A stretch of 36,874 bases of DNA from Acidobacteriota bacterium (GCA_016208485.1 JACQXY010000024.1:1-36874), one strand, 5' to 3'. Counted from the stretch's first letter, positions 14,641 to 27,716 are shown. A program made the numbers and translations. Notes: a model not told the origin generated them from the letters alone.

Positions 14641-15990
14641 TCAGTAGACGACGTGGCCACGGCGGCCGGAGCAGTTCCGCCCGTCGGACGCCTTGTGCGG
14701 CCGGAGCGTCGTGTCTCTCGTCTTCCGCTGGAACCGCTTGCCGCACATGGGGCACTCGATTGCGTGCTCGGGGGCGGAGAGCATGGATGCGCCGCCGCGG
14801 GCAACCCGGCGTGTAGGCGGCGCCGCGAGAGGGGCCGAAAACTCGATCGCCCACTGTGGCCGAAACGGGGTCGTCGTCGCGCGGGCGGATGCGATCTCCC
14901 CAATGTTGTAGGAACGGCGGCCGCTGCCATCGGCGCGCATCGCGTGGAGCAAGACGTCGCCGCTGCGAGCGCGCCGGAGCGAATAGGGCTCGATGAGGCG
15001 CGTTCGTCCGTGGTAGCCGAGTTCCACGATGAGGTGGTTCGTCGCGGCGAAACGGATCACTTCGAGGGGAGCGCCTTGCCATGTAGCGATAGTCGGCGGA
15101 GGCCACCACGCTTCGTCTTCGTCCGCCCCGACGGGGTACGCCTCCGGCTCCTCGAGGGTCAGAGTCCCGTCGAGCCATCCGAAGAGCTGGGGCAACTCTT
15201 CGAGGAAAGTGTCGAAGGGAGGCAGCGCCGGGATCTGGTGACCGAGCATGTTGTGCCAATCGCCGCGGAGCTCCGCCATGCGCTCGGGAGCGGAGATGAC
15301 GTCGAAGGTCGGAAGGGGGATTCCTTTCGCTTCGCACTTTTCGACGAGCACCGCCCGTATCGCGTCGGGATACAAACGAAGGTCGGGACGGCGGAAGAGA
15401 TTGATGATGTCGTAGAGGTCGCGCGGTCGCCCGCGTTGACCCATGGCTCGGATCTTCTCGGCGAAGACCTCCTCGAAGGAGTAGCAGCGGACCGAGCGAT
15501 TCTCTGGCAGGGCGTCCGGATACGGGTGCGCTATCTCGCGGAGCACCGGTGGCCGCACGACTCTCTCGTCGGAGCTGAGGTCGATCTTGATGCCGGCCAC
15601 GTCGGGAGTCTGTCTCGGTCCCTGGTAGTAGACTTGGCCCGCGACCGAGGTCGCCGACGGCCGCAGGCGGAATCGCGGCTGGCGCCCGCTGAAGTTGATG
15701 CCGGAGTCGCGCGCGACGGTGGAAAGGACTTCGCTGACGAGCGGAAGGACGTCGTCGGGCTGGAACGGCCCGCCGGGGACTACGGTGAAGTCGAGGTCTT
15801 CCGAGAAGCGGTACGTCTCGATGTAGCACTTCCTGAGACAGGTGCCGCCCTTGAACACCCACTGAGCCCCGAGTCGAGGGTGCGCGCCGATCCCGGACAA
15901 CACCCATCCGAGGACGTGGTCTTTCTCGACGACCTCTTCGGTGAGTCCCCACTCGCGGACTCGTTCGACGATGTCGGCGCGCCGGATCAC
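14641..15990 (-). CDS. abiEii: AbiEii-type nucleotidyltransferase toxin with C-terminal WYL-like and zinc-finger parts
   Basis: A 449-residue protein. Residues 1-~230 form an AbiEii/AbiGii nucleotidyltransferase: FKGGTCLRKCY and RFSEDLDF (Lys47, Ser63, Asp65, Asp67), GIKIDLSSDE, then EVFAEKIRAM and GRPRDLYDI, matching the four motifs of these type IV toxins. About residues 320-400 read as a WYL-like ligand domain (VIRFAATNHLIVELGYHGRTR, EPYSLRRARSGDVLLHAM, RRSYNIGEI, FRPQWAIEFSA). The last ~35 residues hold a possible zinc finger (CPMCGKRF ... LRPHK ... NCSGRRGH). GTG 15990 overlaps the AbiEi stop by four bases. Plain AbiEii toxins are about 300 residues, so the tail is an addition that may sense a nucleotide or bind nucleic acid (inference). 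Confidence 0.85.
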   Translation of the reverse strand: MIRRADIVERVREWGLTEEVVEKDHVLGWVLSGIGAHPRLGAQWVFKGGTCLRKCYIETYRFSEDLDFTVVPGGPFQPDDVLPLVSEVLSTVARDSGINFSGRQPRFRLRPSATSVAGQVYYQGPRQTPDVAGIKIDLSSDERVVRPPVLREIAHPYPDALPENRSVRCYSFEEVFAEKIRAMGQRGRPRDLYDIINLFRRPDLRLYPDAIRAVLVEKCEAKGIPLPTFDVISAPERMAELRGDWHNMLGHQIPALPPFDTFLEELPQLFGWLDGTLTLEEPEAYPVGADEDEAWWPPPTIATWQGAPLEVIRFAATNHLIVELGYHGRTRLIEPYSLRRARSGDVLLHAMRADGSGRRSYNIGEIASARATTTPFRPQWAIEFSAPLAAPPTRRVARGGASMLSAPEHAIECPMCGKRFQRKTRDTTLRPHKASDGRNCSGRRGHVVY

Positions 15991-16832
15991 GACCACGTCT
16001 CCACGTCGGAGAGATCGACGTTCACGCGCAAGCCCCATCGTTTGACGATGCGACCCTTGCCTTCGACGCCGGGGTCGAAAACGGAGAGGCCGGCGCTGCG
16101 ACGTTTTCTGCATTCGGCGAGAAGATCGGGGGCGAGAACCTTCAGCGATTCCAGGAGATATCCGAGACGCTTGAACACCGCGCGGTTCCCGACACGGTCA
16201 CCGTATTCGACCAGAAGAGCGTCGTTTCGATGCTCTTCGCTGCCGAAGTATTCGGCGACCGCTGTGGCGACGTGGCGCATGCCGCCCCCGACGGACGGGT
16301 CGTCGAGCGCGTCGATGATCGTGCGCGACGCATCGGACACGGCGACCCGCGTTTGGTGCCGCCACACCGCAACCGTGCCGAAGAGCTTGTCGGGCCTCAC
16401 GACCTTGAGTCTCACCGACGCGGCTTGCAGCGCTTGCGTCCGATGCCTGAGCCGTCGCGTGGTGAAGACCAACAGGGTCCGGAACAGTTGCTCGGTGAGG
16501 CCCCAATGTTCGAGCGCGCTCCAACCGCCGATGTAGCATGGCGCGAAGGCGACCGTCGCCGCGAGCCACGGGTCCTCGCTCCATTGGCCGGGCACGTTGG
16601 CATCCAGCGGGACGGGGGTGTAGAGGCCGCGACGAACTCGGGCCAGCCACCCCCGCCGGGCGAGGTAGGCGAGGAGGCGTCGCGTGTGTGGTTCGTCCAG
16701 GCCGAGGAGTCCGGCGGCGTCGCTCACGGCGAACGGCCCGCCGGCCCGGTGCAGCGCTTCGAGAGCGCGGCGGTGGCCGGCGCGGATGCCGCCCGCATCG
16801 GTTGCCTCTGAGCGCCGAATGGTGGACATCAT
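15987..16832 (-). CDS. abiEi: AbiEi-type antitoxin / transcriptional regulator
   Basis: The type IV antitoxin partner of AbiEii. The 281-residue protein has an N-terminal winged helix (FAVSDAAGLLGLDEPHTRRLLAYLARRGWLARVRRGLYTPV) and the AbiEi C-terminal region (YIGGWSALEHWGLTEQLFRTLLVFTTRR, KLFGTVAVWRHQ, VSDASRTIIDALDDP, GYLLESLKV). Known AbiEi proteins repress their own promoter by binding inverted repeats and counter the toxin without direct binding. ATG 16832 is followed immediately by a second ATG (MM). The first ATG abuts the TAA stop of a small upstream frame. The stop overlaps the toxin GTG. Confidence 0.9.
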   Translation of the reverse strand: MMSTIRRSEATDAGGIRAGHRRALEALHRAGGPFAVSDAAGLLGLDEPHTRRLLAYLARRGWLARVRRGLYTPVPLDANVPGQWSEDPWLAATVAFAPCYIGGWSALEHWGLTEQLFRTLLVFTTRRLRHRTQALQAASVRLKVVRPDKLFGTVAVWRHQTRVAVSDASRTIIDALDDPSVGGGMRHVATAVAEYFGSEEHRNDALLVEYGDRVGNRAVFKRLGYLLESLKVLAPDLLAECRKRRSAGLSVFDPGVEGKGRIVKRWGLRVNVDLSDVETWS

Positions 16833-17033
16833 TTACCTTGCTACGCTCTGAGTATACCCATATGGCGCAGGCGCGCAAGCGAAGCGTTCCAACTCCCGCA
16901 GTTGATCCCGGAGGGGAAGGCGCGATTTCACCTTGACTCCGGCCCCTCCGAGGTAGCCCGCAAGCTCCTCCCGGTGCTCCGGCCTCATCCGGTAGCGTCC
17001 ATGACGGATCCGGGCACATGGGTCACCTCCCAC
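16833..17033 (-). CDS. Possible small protein directly upstream of abiEi
   Basis: A minus-strand frame whose TAA stop abuts the abiEi ATG (TAAATG). From GTG 17033 it gives 66 residues; from ATG 16988, 51 residues beginning MRPEHREELAGYLGGAGVKV. The composition (HGRYRMRPEHREELAGYL, LRDQLRELERFACAP) looks more protein-like than typical shadow frames of this GC-rich DNA, and the tight junction suggests coupling. I do not recognise it, and no strong ribosome-binding site was found for either start. It could be a regulatory leader peptide, a third component of the AbiE module, or noise. Confidence 0.35.
   Translation of the reverse strand: MGGDPCARIRHGRYRMRPEHREELAGYLGGAGVKVKSRLPLRDQLRELERFACAPAPYGYTQSVAR
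16851..16878 (-). promoter_or_regulatory. Candidate abiEi-abiEii promoter
   Basis: On the minus strand TTGCGC (16878-16873) and TATACT (16856-16851) are separated by 16 bases. The -10 is close to consensus and lies 18 bases before the abiEi ATG at 16832. That leaves a leader of about 12 bases containing GCAAGG as a weak ribosome-binding site. AbiEi autorepression would be expected here, but I see no clear inverted repeat over the promoter. Confidence 0.5.
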
Positions 17034-17123
17034 TCCTATGGTCAAGGTGAACCTCCGTGCCCTTCTCCTCTTCGTCCGGGATCTTCGAACTGCGGTCCGG
17101 GGACCGGATCCACGGCAAGTCGC

Positions 17124-17152
17124 CGGCTGGACCGGGCCCGCCACGGTGGTAT
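17124..17152 (+). repeat. 29-bp direct repeat, copy 2 (right side of the AbiE module)
   Basis: Second copy of the repeat at 14547-14575, identical except CCACGGTGG for CCACAGTGG. Its last bases run into the pyr operon -10 box, and TGGACC within it serves as the only visible -35. The pyr promoter may therefore have been the ancestral site and the other copy the duplicated one (inference). Confidence 0.85.
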
Positions 17153-17155
17153 GAT
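17128..17155 (+). promoter_or_regulatory. pyr operon promoter
   Basis: TATGAT (17150-17155) is a near-consensus -10. TGGACC (17128-17133), 16 bases upstream, is a moderate -35. Transcription would begin near 17162, just before the PyrR-binding structure, giving a ~150-base leader ahead of pyrR. Confidence 0.65.
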
Positions 17156-17163
17156 CCACGTGG

Positions 17164-17198
17164 CCCTTTAAAGGCGGGTCCGGTGAGGCCCGGAAGGG
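17164..17198 (+). promoter_or_regulatory. PyrR-binding RNA element (pyr attenuator, anti-antiterminator)
   Basis: The leader RNA contains an outer stem CCCTTT (17164-17169) with AAGGG (17194-17198) and an inner hairpin GGG-TCCGGTGAGG-CCC (17176-17190). The loop and purine core closely match the conserved PyrR-binding sequence (TCCRGWGAGG) known from Bacillus and actinobacterial pyr leaders. UMP-bound PyrR should stabilise this fold, prevent an antiterminator and let the terminator at 17222 form. The regulator is the first gene of the operon. Confidence 0.85.
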
Positions 17199-17221
17199 AG
17201 TTGATGGTGAACGGGGTTCCT

Positions 17222-17256
17222 GCCTGCACGCGCGATGCGCGGCAGGCTTTCTTTTT
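17222..17256 (+). terminator. Intrinsic terminator of the pyr attenuator
   Basis: GCCTGC-A-CGCGC (17222-17233), loop GAT, GCGCG-GCAGGC (17237-17247) form an 11-bp stem with one bulged A. TTTCTTTTT (17248-17256) follows directly. It lies between the PyrR element and pyrR, with no gene ending nearby, which is the layout of a conditional terminator. It is one of the very few T-runs in this GC-rich window. Confidence 0.9.
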
Positions 17257-17310
17257 GTCGGCTCCGGGGGGGAGGCCCTCCCTCTGAGCATCCGCGCGAA
17301 GGCGACGGTC

Positions 17311-17841
17311 ATGGACGCCCGCGACGTCGAGCGCGCGCTCGTGCGCATCGCCCACGAGATCATCGAGCGCAATCGGGGCGCGGCCGACCTCGTGCTCATC
17401 GGGCTGCTTCGGCGCGGAGTGGAGCTGGCCGAACGCCTCGCCTTCCGCATCCGCGAGATCGAGGGGGTCGCCGTCCCGACCGGCTCCCTCGACATCGGGC
17501 TCTTCCGCGACGACATCGGCATGCGCGATCCTGCGCCGCTCGCGCCGACGAAGGCCCCCGACGTCGACGGCAAGGTTGTCGTGATTGTGGACGACGTCCT
17601 GTACACGGGACGCTCCGCGCGCGCGGCGCTCGACGCGCTCGGGGAAGTCGGCCGCCCGCGCGCCGTGCAGCTCGCGGTGCTCGTCGACCGCGGCCATCGT
17701 GAGCTGCCCATCCGAGCCGACTACGTGGGCAAGAACATCCCGACCGCGCGTCACGAGGACGTCCAGGTCCGAATCCGGGAAATCGACGGCGAGGACGGGG
17801 TCGTGCTCGGGGAGGTCTCGGACGAAGCGGGCGCGTCGTGA
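17311..17841 (+). CDS. pyrR: PyrR, bifunctional pyr operon attenuator / uracil phosphoribosyltransferase
   Basis: Binds pyr leader RNA in response to UMP and has a type I phosphoribosyltransferase fold. The 176-residue protein carries [27 protein letters not shown], the PRPP loop [19 protein letters not shown] and the C-terminal [22 protein letters not shown] segment conserved in PyrR. ATG 17311 has GAAGG eight bases upstream. The frame stays open upstream, but without another plausible start. It is first in the operon, directly behind its own attenuator, and overlaps pyrB by four bases (GTGA). Confidence 0.95.
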   Translation: MDARDVERALVRIAHEIIERNRGAADLVLIGLLRRGVELAERLAFRIREIEGVAVPTGSLDIGLFRDDIGMRDPAPLAPTKAPDVDGKVVVIVDDVLYTGRSARAALDALGEVGRPRAVQLAVLVDRGHRELPIRADYVGKNIPTARHEDVQVRIREIDGEDGVVLGEVSDEAGAS

Positions 17842-18758
17842 TTCGCCATCTGCTGTCGATCCGTGACCTCGATCCCGACGGGATCGAGCGGATCCTCGCC
17901 ACGGCTGCGACGTTCCAGGAGGACGGCCCGCGCGGCGGCCGGAAATACCCCACTCTGCGCGGGACCACCATCGTGAACCTCTTCTACGAGGCCTCGACCC
18001 GCACGCGGATGTCCTTCGAGCTGGCGGCAAAGCGCCTGTCCGCCGACGTCGTGAACTTCAGCGTCGCCGGCTCCTCCGTGGAGAAGGGCGAGTCCCTGAA
18101 GGACACCGCCCGTACGATCGAGGCGATGGGGATCGACGCGATCGTGGTTCGCCACGGGGCCTCGGGGGCGCCGCACCGGCTGGCCGGTTGGGTCTCGGCC
18201 CGGGTGATCAACGCCGGCGACGGGATGCACGAGCACCCGACCCAAGCGCTCCTCGATCTCTACACGATCCGCCAGCACGTCCCGAGCTTCGCCGGGATGC
18301 GGGTGGCGATCGTCGGCGACGTCGTTCACTCGCGCGTGGCCCGCTCGGACGTCTGGGCGCTCCAGATGATGGGCGCCGACGTGACGCTGGTCGGCCCGCA
18401 GACGCTCATGCCCCCGCGCGTGGAGGCCTGGGGCGCGGAGGTTTCCTGCGACCTCGATGCTGTTCTCCCGAAGGCGGACGTGGTCTACGTCCTGCGGATG
18501 CAGCTCGAGCGGATGAGGGCCGGCTACGTGCCCAGCCTGCGGGAGTACGCGCGCCTGTGGGGACTCGACTCCCGCCGCGCCGCGGCGCTCAAGGACGACG
18601 CGCTCATCATGCACCCGGGGCCGATGAACCGCGGCGTCGAGATCGCCGCGGACGTCGCGGAGGCCTCGCGCGCGCTTATCACCGACCAGGTCTCGAACGG
18701 CGTCGCCGTGCGCATGGCGCTCCTATATCTGATGCTGGGGGGTCCCGCCGATGGCTAG
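17838..18758 (+). CDS. pyrB: Aspartate carbamoyltransferase catalytic subunit
   Basis: Condenses carbamoyl phosphate with aspartate, the committed step of pyrimidine synthesis. The 306-residue protein has the carbamoyl-phosphate motif [24 protein letters not shown] with the Lys contributed across the trimer interface, [29 protein letters not shown], and the aspartate-binding region around [10 protein letters not shown] and [12 protein letters not shown]. No pyrI regulatory gene follows, as in other PyrR-regulated operons. GTG start inside the pyrR stop. The end overlaps pyrC by eight bases. Confidence 0.97.
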   Translation: MIRHLLSIRDLDPDGIERILATAATFQEDGPRGGRKYPTLRGTTIVNLFYEASTRTRMSFELAAKRLSADVVNFSVAGSSVEKGESLKDTARTIEAMGIDAIVVRHGASGAPHRLAGWVSARVINAGDGMHEHPTQALLDLYTIRQHVPSFAGMRVAIVGDVVHSRVARSDVWALQMMGADVTLVGPQTLMPPRVEAWGAEVSCDLDAVLPKADVVYVLRMQLERMRAGYVPSLREYARLWGLDSRRAAALKDDALIMHPGPMNRGVEIAADVAEASRALITDQVSNGVAVRMALLYLMLGGPADG

Positions 18759-20064
18759 GGGATGTCTCCTCGCGGGAGCGCGCCTCGTGGACCCGGCGGC
18801 GGGGCGCGACGGCGCCTTCGACGTGCGGATCGCCGGCGACCGCGTCGCCGAGGTCGCGCCGAGCCTGGATCCCGCCGGAGCCGGGGTCGTCGACTGCCGG
18901 GGGCTGGTGCTCGCGCCCGGTTTCGTGGACCTGCACACGCACTTGCGCGAGCCGGGACGCGAAGACGAGGAGACCGTCGAGTCCGGGTCCCGCGCCGCGG
19001 CGCTCGGCGGCTACACCGCCGTGTGCGCGATGGCGAACTCGGAGCCGGTCGCCGATTCCGGCGCGGTGGTCGAGCAGGTCTGGACCCTGGGTCGAGCCGC
19101 CGGTTTGGTGGACGTCTTCCCGGTCGGGGCGATCACGGTGGGGCTGGCGGGCCGCGCACTCGCCGAACTCGGCGAGATGGCGGGAAGCGCCGCGCGCGTG
19201 GGCTTCTTCTCCGACGACGGACGCTGCTTGCAGGATTCGGGATTGATGCGGCGGGCGCTGGAATACGCGCGCGTGTTCGACGCGATCGTCGCGAACCACG
19301 CCGAGGACTCGGCGCTCGCCGAGGGCTGGCAGATGAACGAGGGCGAGGTCTCCTCGGTGCTCGGGCTCGCGGGCCTGCCGGCCGAAGCCGAGGAGGTAAT
19401 CGTCGCGCGGGACCTCGCTCTCGCGCGGCTCACGGGCGCGCGCCTCCACGTGCCGCACGTCTCGACGGCCGGGACGGTCGAGTTGATCCGGGTCGCCAAG
19501 CGCCGCGGCGTGCGGGTGACGGCGGAGGCGACTCCCCACCACCTCACGCTCACCGAGGAGGCTGCGCGCGGATACGACCCGGTGTTCAAGGTCGCGCCCC
19601 CCTTGCGCGCGCGGGAGGACGTCGAGGCGCTGCGGGCCGGACTCGCCGATGGGACGATCGACTGCGTCGCGACCGACCACGCGCCGCACGCGCCCGAGGA
19701 GAAGGACCGTGAGTGGGATGCGGCTCCGTGCGGCATGCTCGGCCTGGAGACGGCTCTGGCGGTGCTTCTGACCGAACTCGTGCCGGGGCATCTGGCCCTG
19801 GCGCGGCTGGTCGAGGCGATGAGCGCCGCGCCGGCGCGCGCGCGGGCACTCGCCGATCACGGAGGCCCGGTGGCGGCGGGACGGCCGGCGAACCTCGTGG
19901 TATTCGACCCGGAAGCGCTCTGGACGGTGGATGCGGCCGGCCTCGCTTCCCGGTCGCGGAACACCCCGTTCGGGGGGCGGGAGCTGCGTGGGAAGGTCGT
20001 GCACACGATCCACGACGGAAGGTTCACAGTTCGAGACGGGAGGGTGGCAGATGGGAAAGGGTGA
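18751..20064 (+). CDS. pyrC: Dihydroorotase
   Basis: Zinc amidohydrolase closing carbamoyl aspartate to dihydroorotate; 437 residues, type I (long) class. Metal ligands are visible in [12 protein letters not shown] (HxH), the later His in [12 protein letters not shown] and the Asp of [31 protein letters not shown] and the C-terminal [32 protein letters not shown] strand are typical. ATG 18751 overlaps pyrB. The last 14 bases overlap a small basic frame (20051-20167) that fills the gap before carA. Confidence 0.96.
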   Translation: MARGCLLAGARLVDPAAGRDGAFDVRIAGDRVAEVAPSLDPAGAGVVDCRGLVLAPGFVDLHTHLREPGREDEETVESGSRAAALGGYTAVCAMANSEPVADSGAVVEQVWTLGRAAGLVDVFPVGAITVGLAGRALAELGEMAGSAARVGFFSDDGRCLQDSGLMRRALEYARVFDAIVANHAEDSALAEGWQMNEGEVSSVLGLAGLPAEAEEVIVARDLALARLTGARLHVPHVSTAGTVELIRVAKRRGVRVTAEATPHHLTLTEEAARGYDPVFKVAPPLRAREDVEALRAGLADGTIDCVATDHAPHAPEEKDREWDAAPCGMLGLETALAVLLTELVPGHLALARLVEAMSAAPARARALADHGGPVAAGRPANLVVFDPEALWTVDAAGLASRSRNTPFGGRELRGKVVHTIHDGRFTVRDGRVADGKG

Positions 20065-20163
20065 CCGGCCGAAGGTGCGAACGAGGAACGATCGCGAGCG
20101 GAAGAAGCGGGCCCGCGGCAAGCGCAAGGCCGAGGCGAAGGGCCAGGCGAGGAAGGCATCGCG

Positions 20164-20167
<4 letters not shown>
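20051..20167 (+). CDS. Highly basic 38-residue protein between pyrC and carA
   Basis: Starts at ATG 20051 inside the end of pyrC, with GGGTGGCAG upstream, and its TGA overlaps the carA TTG start (TTGA), so both ends are spaced like a real operon member. The product begins [20 protein letters not shown] and continues with almost only Lys, Arg, Ala, Gly and Glu, ending KASR. Nearly half of all residues are Lys or Arg. The first residues resemble the MGKGD start of the small ribosomal protein bTHX, but the rest does not follow that family. An RNA- or ribosome-binding role is plausible and unproven. Without this gene, pyrC and carA would have a 99-base gap in an otherwise overlapping operon. Confidence 0.62.
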
Positions 20168-21294
<1,127 letters not shown>

Positions 21295-21318
21295 GCGCGG
21301 GCGAGGGGACGGGCTAGA

Positions 21319-24693
<3,375 letters not shown>

Positions 24694-24697
<4 letters not shown>

Positions 24698-25509
24698 CGC
24701 CCGTCGTGCTCCCCGATGCCGTGCAGACGAGCGGTGAGGTGCTGTCGCGGCGCCGCGCCGGCGCGTACCACGCGCTCACGATGGTGGCCCCCGAGGTGGC
24801 CGAGCGCGCGCGCCCCGGCCAGTTCCTGATGATCGCTCCCGATCCCGGGTCCCGGTCGATCCTGCGGCGCCCGTTCTCGATCGCGGGGGCCCACGCGCGC
24901 GGTCCTCAGGCCGGGGCGATCGAGATCGTCTTCGACGCGATCGGCACCGGGACCGAGTGGCTTGCCGGGCGCCGGCCGCACGACCGTCTGAGCATCGTCG
25001 GCCCGCTCGGGCGCCCGTTCGCGGTTCTGGGGGAGCCGGGGGCTTGCATCCTCGTCGGGGGAGGGTACGGGGCCGCCCCGCTGCTCTTCCTCGCCGACGC
25101 TCTGCGGCTGGGCGGGTGCAGGATCGACATGGTCCTCGGTGCGGCCACGGAGGGGCGCCTGCTCGGGTCTCTTGAGGCGAAGCGCCTGTCGGAGACCGCG
25201 ACGTTCACGACCGAGGACGGATCGCTTGGGCACCGCGGGCTGGTCACCGATGTCCTCGGTGCGGTGATCGACCGAGCCGCTCCTGACGTGGTGTACGCGT
25301 GCGGGCCAATGCGGATGCTCGAGGCGGTCGCGAAGGTCGCGTCGGGGGCGGGGGTCCCGTGTCAGGTGTCGGTGGAGGAGTTCATGGGATGCGGGGTCGG
25401 CGTCTGCTGGACGTGTGTCGTCCCGGTCCGCACCAGCCGGGGGATCGCGATGGTCCGCGCGTGCACGGAGGGACCGGTGCTGGACGGGGAGAAGGTGGTG
25501 TGGCGGTGA
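24694..25509 (+). CDS. pyrK: Dihydroorotate dehydrogenase electron-transfer subunit (FAD, 2Fe-2S)
   Basis: Passes electrons from class 1B dihydroorotate dehydrogenase to NAD+. The 271-residue protein has a ferredoxin-reductase-type FAD domain ([18 protein letters not shown]), the NAD-binding [19 protein letters not shown] and [12 protein letters not shown], and a C-terminal 2Fe-2S site with four Cys in [13 protein letters not shown] and [14 protein letters not shown] 24694 overlaps the carB stop by four bases. It is in the same frame as the first half of carB, so an unbroken open frame from 21319 to 25509 exists that does not represent one protein. The stop overlaps pyrD. Confidence 0.94.
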
Positions 25510-26426
25510 GCGACCCGGCGGTGACCCTCGCCGGCGTGCGCCTGCGAAACCCGATCGTCACCGCGTCGGGTTGCTTCGGGTCCGGTCCGGAGATGGCGCG
25601 GTTCCTGGATCTCGGGCGGATCGGGGCCGTGGTATGCAAGACGGTCACCTTGGAGCCGCGCGCAGGGATCATGCCGCCGCGCGGCGCGGAGACTCCGGCC
25701 GGGATGCTGAACGCGATCGGTCTCCAGAACGCCGGGGTGGAGCGGTTCCGCGCGCGAGATCTCCCGTGGCTCGCAGGTCGCGGGGTCCCGGCCATCGCGA
25801 GCGTTGGGGGGCACTCGGTGGGGGACTACGTGGCCTGCGCCGAGCGCCTGGACGGGGCGCGGGGGCTCGTCGCCATCGAGCTGAACCTCTCGTGCCCGAA
25901 CCTCGAGGACCGGGGGTTCATGTTCGCTCTCTCGGCGGGCGGCACGGCGCAGGTGACCCAGGCGGTGAGACGTGTGGTGCGGGTCCCGCTTCTCTGCAAG
26001 CTCAGCCCCGACGTGACCGATCTGGTGGAGATCGCGGGCGCGGCCGTGCGCGGGGGGGCCGACGGGCTGTCGCTCATCAACACGACGCTCGGAATGGCGA
26101 TCGACACGCGCACGCTGCGGCCGAAGCTCTCGACCGGGACCGGAGGGCTCTCCGGCCCTGCGATCCGGCCGATCGCGGTGCGCTGCGTCTGGCAGGTTCA
26201 CCGGGCGTTCCCGGCCGTTCCGATCGTCGGGATCGGCGGCGTCGAGACCGCCGAGGATGCGCTGGAGATGATCGTCGCCGGGGCGACGGCGGTGGGGGTG
26301 GGCACGGCGAGCTTCTCCAACCCGCGCGCCGCGCAAGACGTCGCCGAGGGGCTGGAGCGGCTCCTCTCGGAGCGCGGGATCCCCGGGCCGGATGCCGTGC
26401 GAGGCCGGGTGGAGGTCCAGGGATGA
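25506..26426 (+). CDS. pyrD: Dihydroorotate dehydrogenase class 1B catalytic subunit
   Basis: FMN enzyme oxidising dihydroorotate to orotate, using PyrK to reduce NAD+. The 306-residue product has [23 protein letters not shown], the active-site cysteine of class 1 in ELNLSCPN (Cys130; class 2 has Ser), [26 protein letters not shown] and the FMN phosphate loop [27 protein letters not shown]. The GTG start at 25506 overlaps pyrK and the end overlaps pyrF (ATGA). Adjacent pyrK confirms class 1B. Confidence 0.96.
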   Translation: MSDPAVTLAGVRLRNPIVTASGCFGSGPEMARFLDLGRIGAVVCKTVTLEPRAGIMPPRGAETPAGMLNAIGLQNAGVERFRARDLPWLAGRGVPAIASVGGHSVGDYVACAERLDGARGLVAIELNLSCPNLEDRGFMFALSAGGTAQVTQAVRRVVRVPLLCKLSPDVTDLVEIAGAAVRGGADGLSLINTTLGMAIDTRTLRPKLSTGTGGLSGPAIRPIAVRCVWQVHRAFPAVPIVGIGGVETAEDALEMIVAGATAVGVGTASFSNPRAAQDVAEGLERLLSERGIPGPDAVRGRVEVQG

Positions 26427-27088
26427 CCGCGACGCTCGTGGTCGCCCTCGACGTCCCGACGCTCCGGGACGCACGCGCGCTCGCCGCCTCGGTGGGGGAC
26501 GCCTGCGGCGCCTTCAAGGTCGGCATGGAGCTCTGGTCCGCGGCCGGGCCGGACGGCGTGCGGGCGCTGGAGGCGCCGGTGTTCCTCGACCTCAAGCTGC
26601 ACGACATCCCGACGACCGTGTCCCGCGCCGCGGCCGCGCTCGCGCCGCTCGGGGCGGCGTACCTCACGGTGCACGCGCTCGGCGGACGCGCGATGCTCGA
26701 GGCGGCGAACGAGGGCAGAGGGGACCAGCGGACCCTCGTGGTGACCGTCCTCACCCACCACGACGACCGGTCGCTGCGGGAGATCGGCCTTCCGCCGGCG
26801 CGCGAGGCGGTCCCGATGCTCGCCCGCCTCGCGCTGGATGCCGGGTGCGACGGAGTCGTGTGCGCGCCGGCCGATCTCGCGGTCGTCCGGACCGTCTGCC
26901 CACGGCCGTTCCTGGTCGCCACGCCGGGCGTCCGTCCCCTGGGAGCGGAAAGAGACGAGCAGGCGCGCACGCTCACTCCCCGCGAGGCGACGCGCGGAGG
27001 CGCCGACCTGCTCGTCGTCGGCCGGCCGATCAGCCGCGCGCCGGACCCCCGCGCCGCGGCTCTTGCGATCCTGGAGGAGATGAGATGA
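26423..27088 (+). CDS. pyrF: Orotidine 5'-phosphate decarboxylase
   Basis: Decarboxylates OMP to UMP. The 221-residue TIM-barrel protein starts TLVVALDVPTLRDA. It has FKVGMELW and the catalytic Lys-Asp network DLKLHDIPTTV, then GCDGVVCAP, LVATPGVRPLGAERDEQ-RTLTP and the phosphate-binding LLVVGRPISRAPDP. This is the PyrF type 1 (bacterial, short) family rather than the ~280-residue mycobacterial type. ATG 26423 overlaps the pyrD stop, and its own stop overlaps pyrE. Confidence 0.96.
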   Translation: MTATLVVALDVPTLRDARALAASVGDACGAFKVGMELWSAAGPDGVRALEAPVFLDLKLHDIPTTVSRAAAALAPLGAAYLTVHALGGRAMLEAANEGRGDQRTLVVTVLTHHDDRSLREIGLPPAREAVPMLARLALDAGCDGVVCAPADLAVVRTVCPRPFLVATPGVRPLGAERDEQARTLTPREATRGGADLLVVGRPISRAPDPRAAALAILEEMR

Positions 27089-27654
27089 ACCCGAACGAGG
27101 TCGAGGAGCTCTTCATCCGCCACGGTGTGCTGCGCCGGGGTCACTTCGCCCTGTCGAGCGGCCGCCACTCGGACGTCTATCTCCAGTGTGCCGCCGTGCT
27201 CCAGCACCCCCGGATCGCGCTGTCGCTCGGGGAAGCTCTCGCCGTCCGGTTCCGAGACCACGTGGACGCCGTGGTCTCCCCGGCGCTCGGGGGCATTCTG
27301 ATCGGCAACGCGGTGGCCTACGAGCTGTCGGTACGGTTCGCCTTCGCCGAGAGGGTGGAGGGTCGCCTCGAGCTGCGGCGCGGCCAGGAGATCCGGCGCG
27401 GCGAGCGAGTGGTCGTGGTCGAGGACGTCGTCACGACCGGAGGATCGGCGGCCGAGGTCTGCGCGCTCTGCGAGGCCGCCGGGGCCCACGTGCTCGGCGT
27501 AGGCGCGCTGGTCGACCGGTCCGAGGAGGCTCCCCCCTTCCGCCTGGAGGCCCTGCTGCGAGTCAAGGCGCGGGCCTGGGAGCCGGAGAGCTGCCCTCTG
27601 TGCGCGGCCGGTGAGCCCCGCGAGCGGCCCGGGAGCCGCCCGCCAGGTCGGTAG
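27085..27654 (+). CDS. pyrE: Orotate phosphoribosyltransferase
   Basis: Transfers phosphoribose from PRPP to orotate. The 189-residue protein carries FALSSGRHSDVYLQC, SPALGGILIGNAVAYEL, FAERVEGRLELRRGQEI and the PRPP-binding motif VVVVEDVVTTGGSAAEV. The C-terminal ESCPLCAAGEP with two cysteines and a Pro/Arg tail is often seen in this subfamily. ATG 27085 overlaps pyrF by four bases and the gene ends the pyr operon. The 127 bases that follow contain only the mihF promoter. Confidence 0.96.
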   Translation: MNPNEVEELFIRHGVLRRGHFALSSGRHSDVYLQCAAVLQHPRIALSLGEALAVRFRDHVDAVVSPALGGILIGNAVAYELSVRFAFAERVEGRLELRRGQEIRRGERVVVVEDVVTTGGSAAEVCALCEAAGAHVLGVGALVDRSEEAPPFRLEALLRVKARAWEPESCPLCAAGEPRERPGSRPPGR

Positions 27655-27716
27655 GAACCGGCTGAGCGCCTCCAGGAGTCGCTCGCCGTCGCCAACCCCT
27701 CTGACCTGCGAAAACG

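Noticed and set aside
14503..16536. Plus-strand open frame (677 codons) over the AbiE genes
   Set aside because: The minus strand encodes clear AbiEii and AbiEi motifs with a four-base overlap; the plus frame has no recognisable domain.
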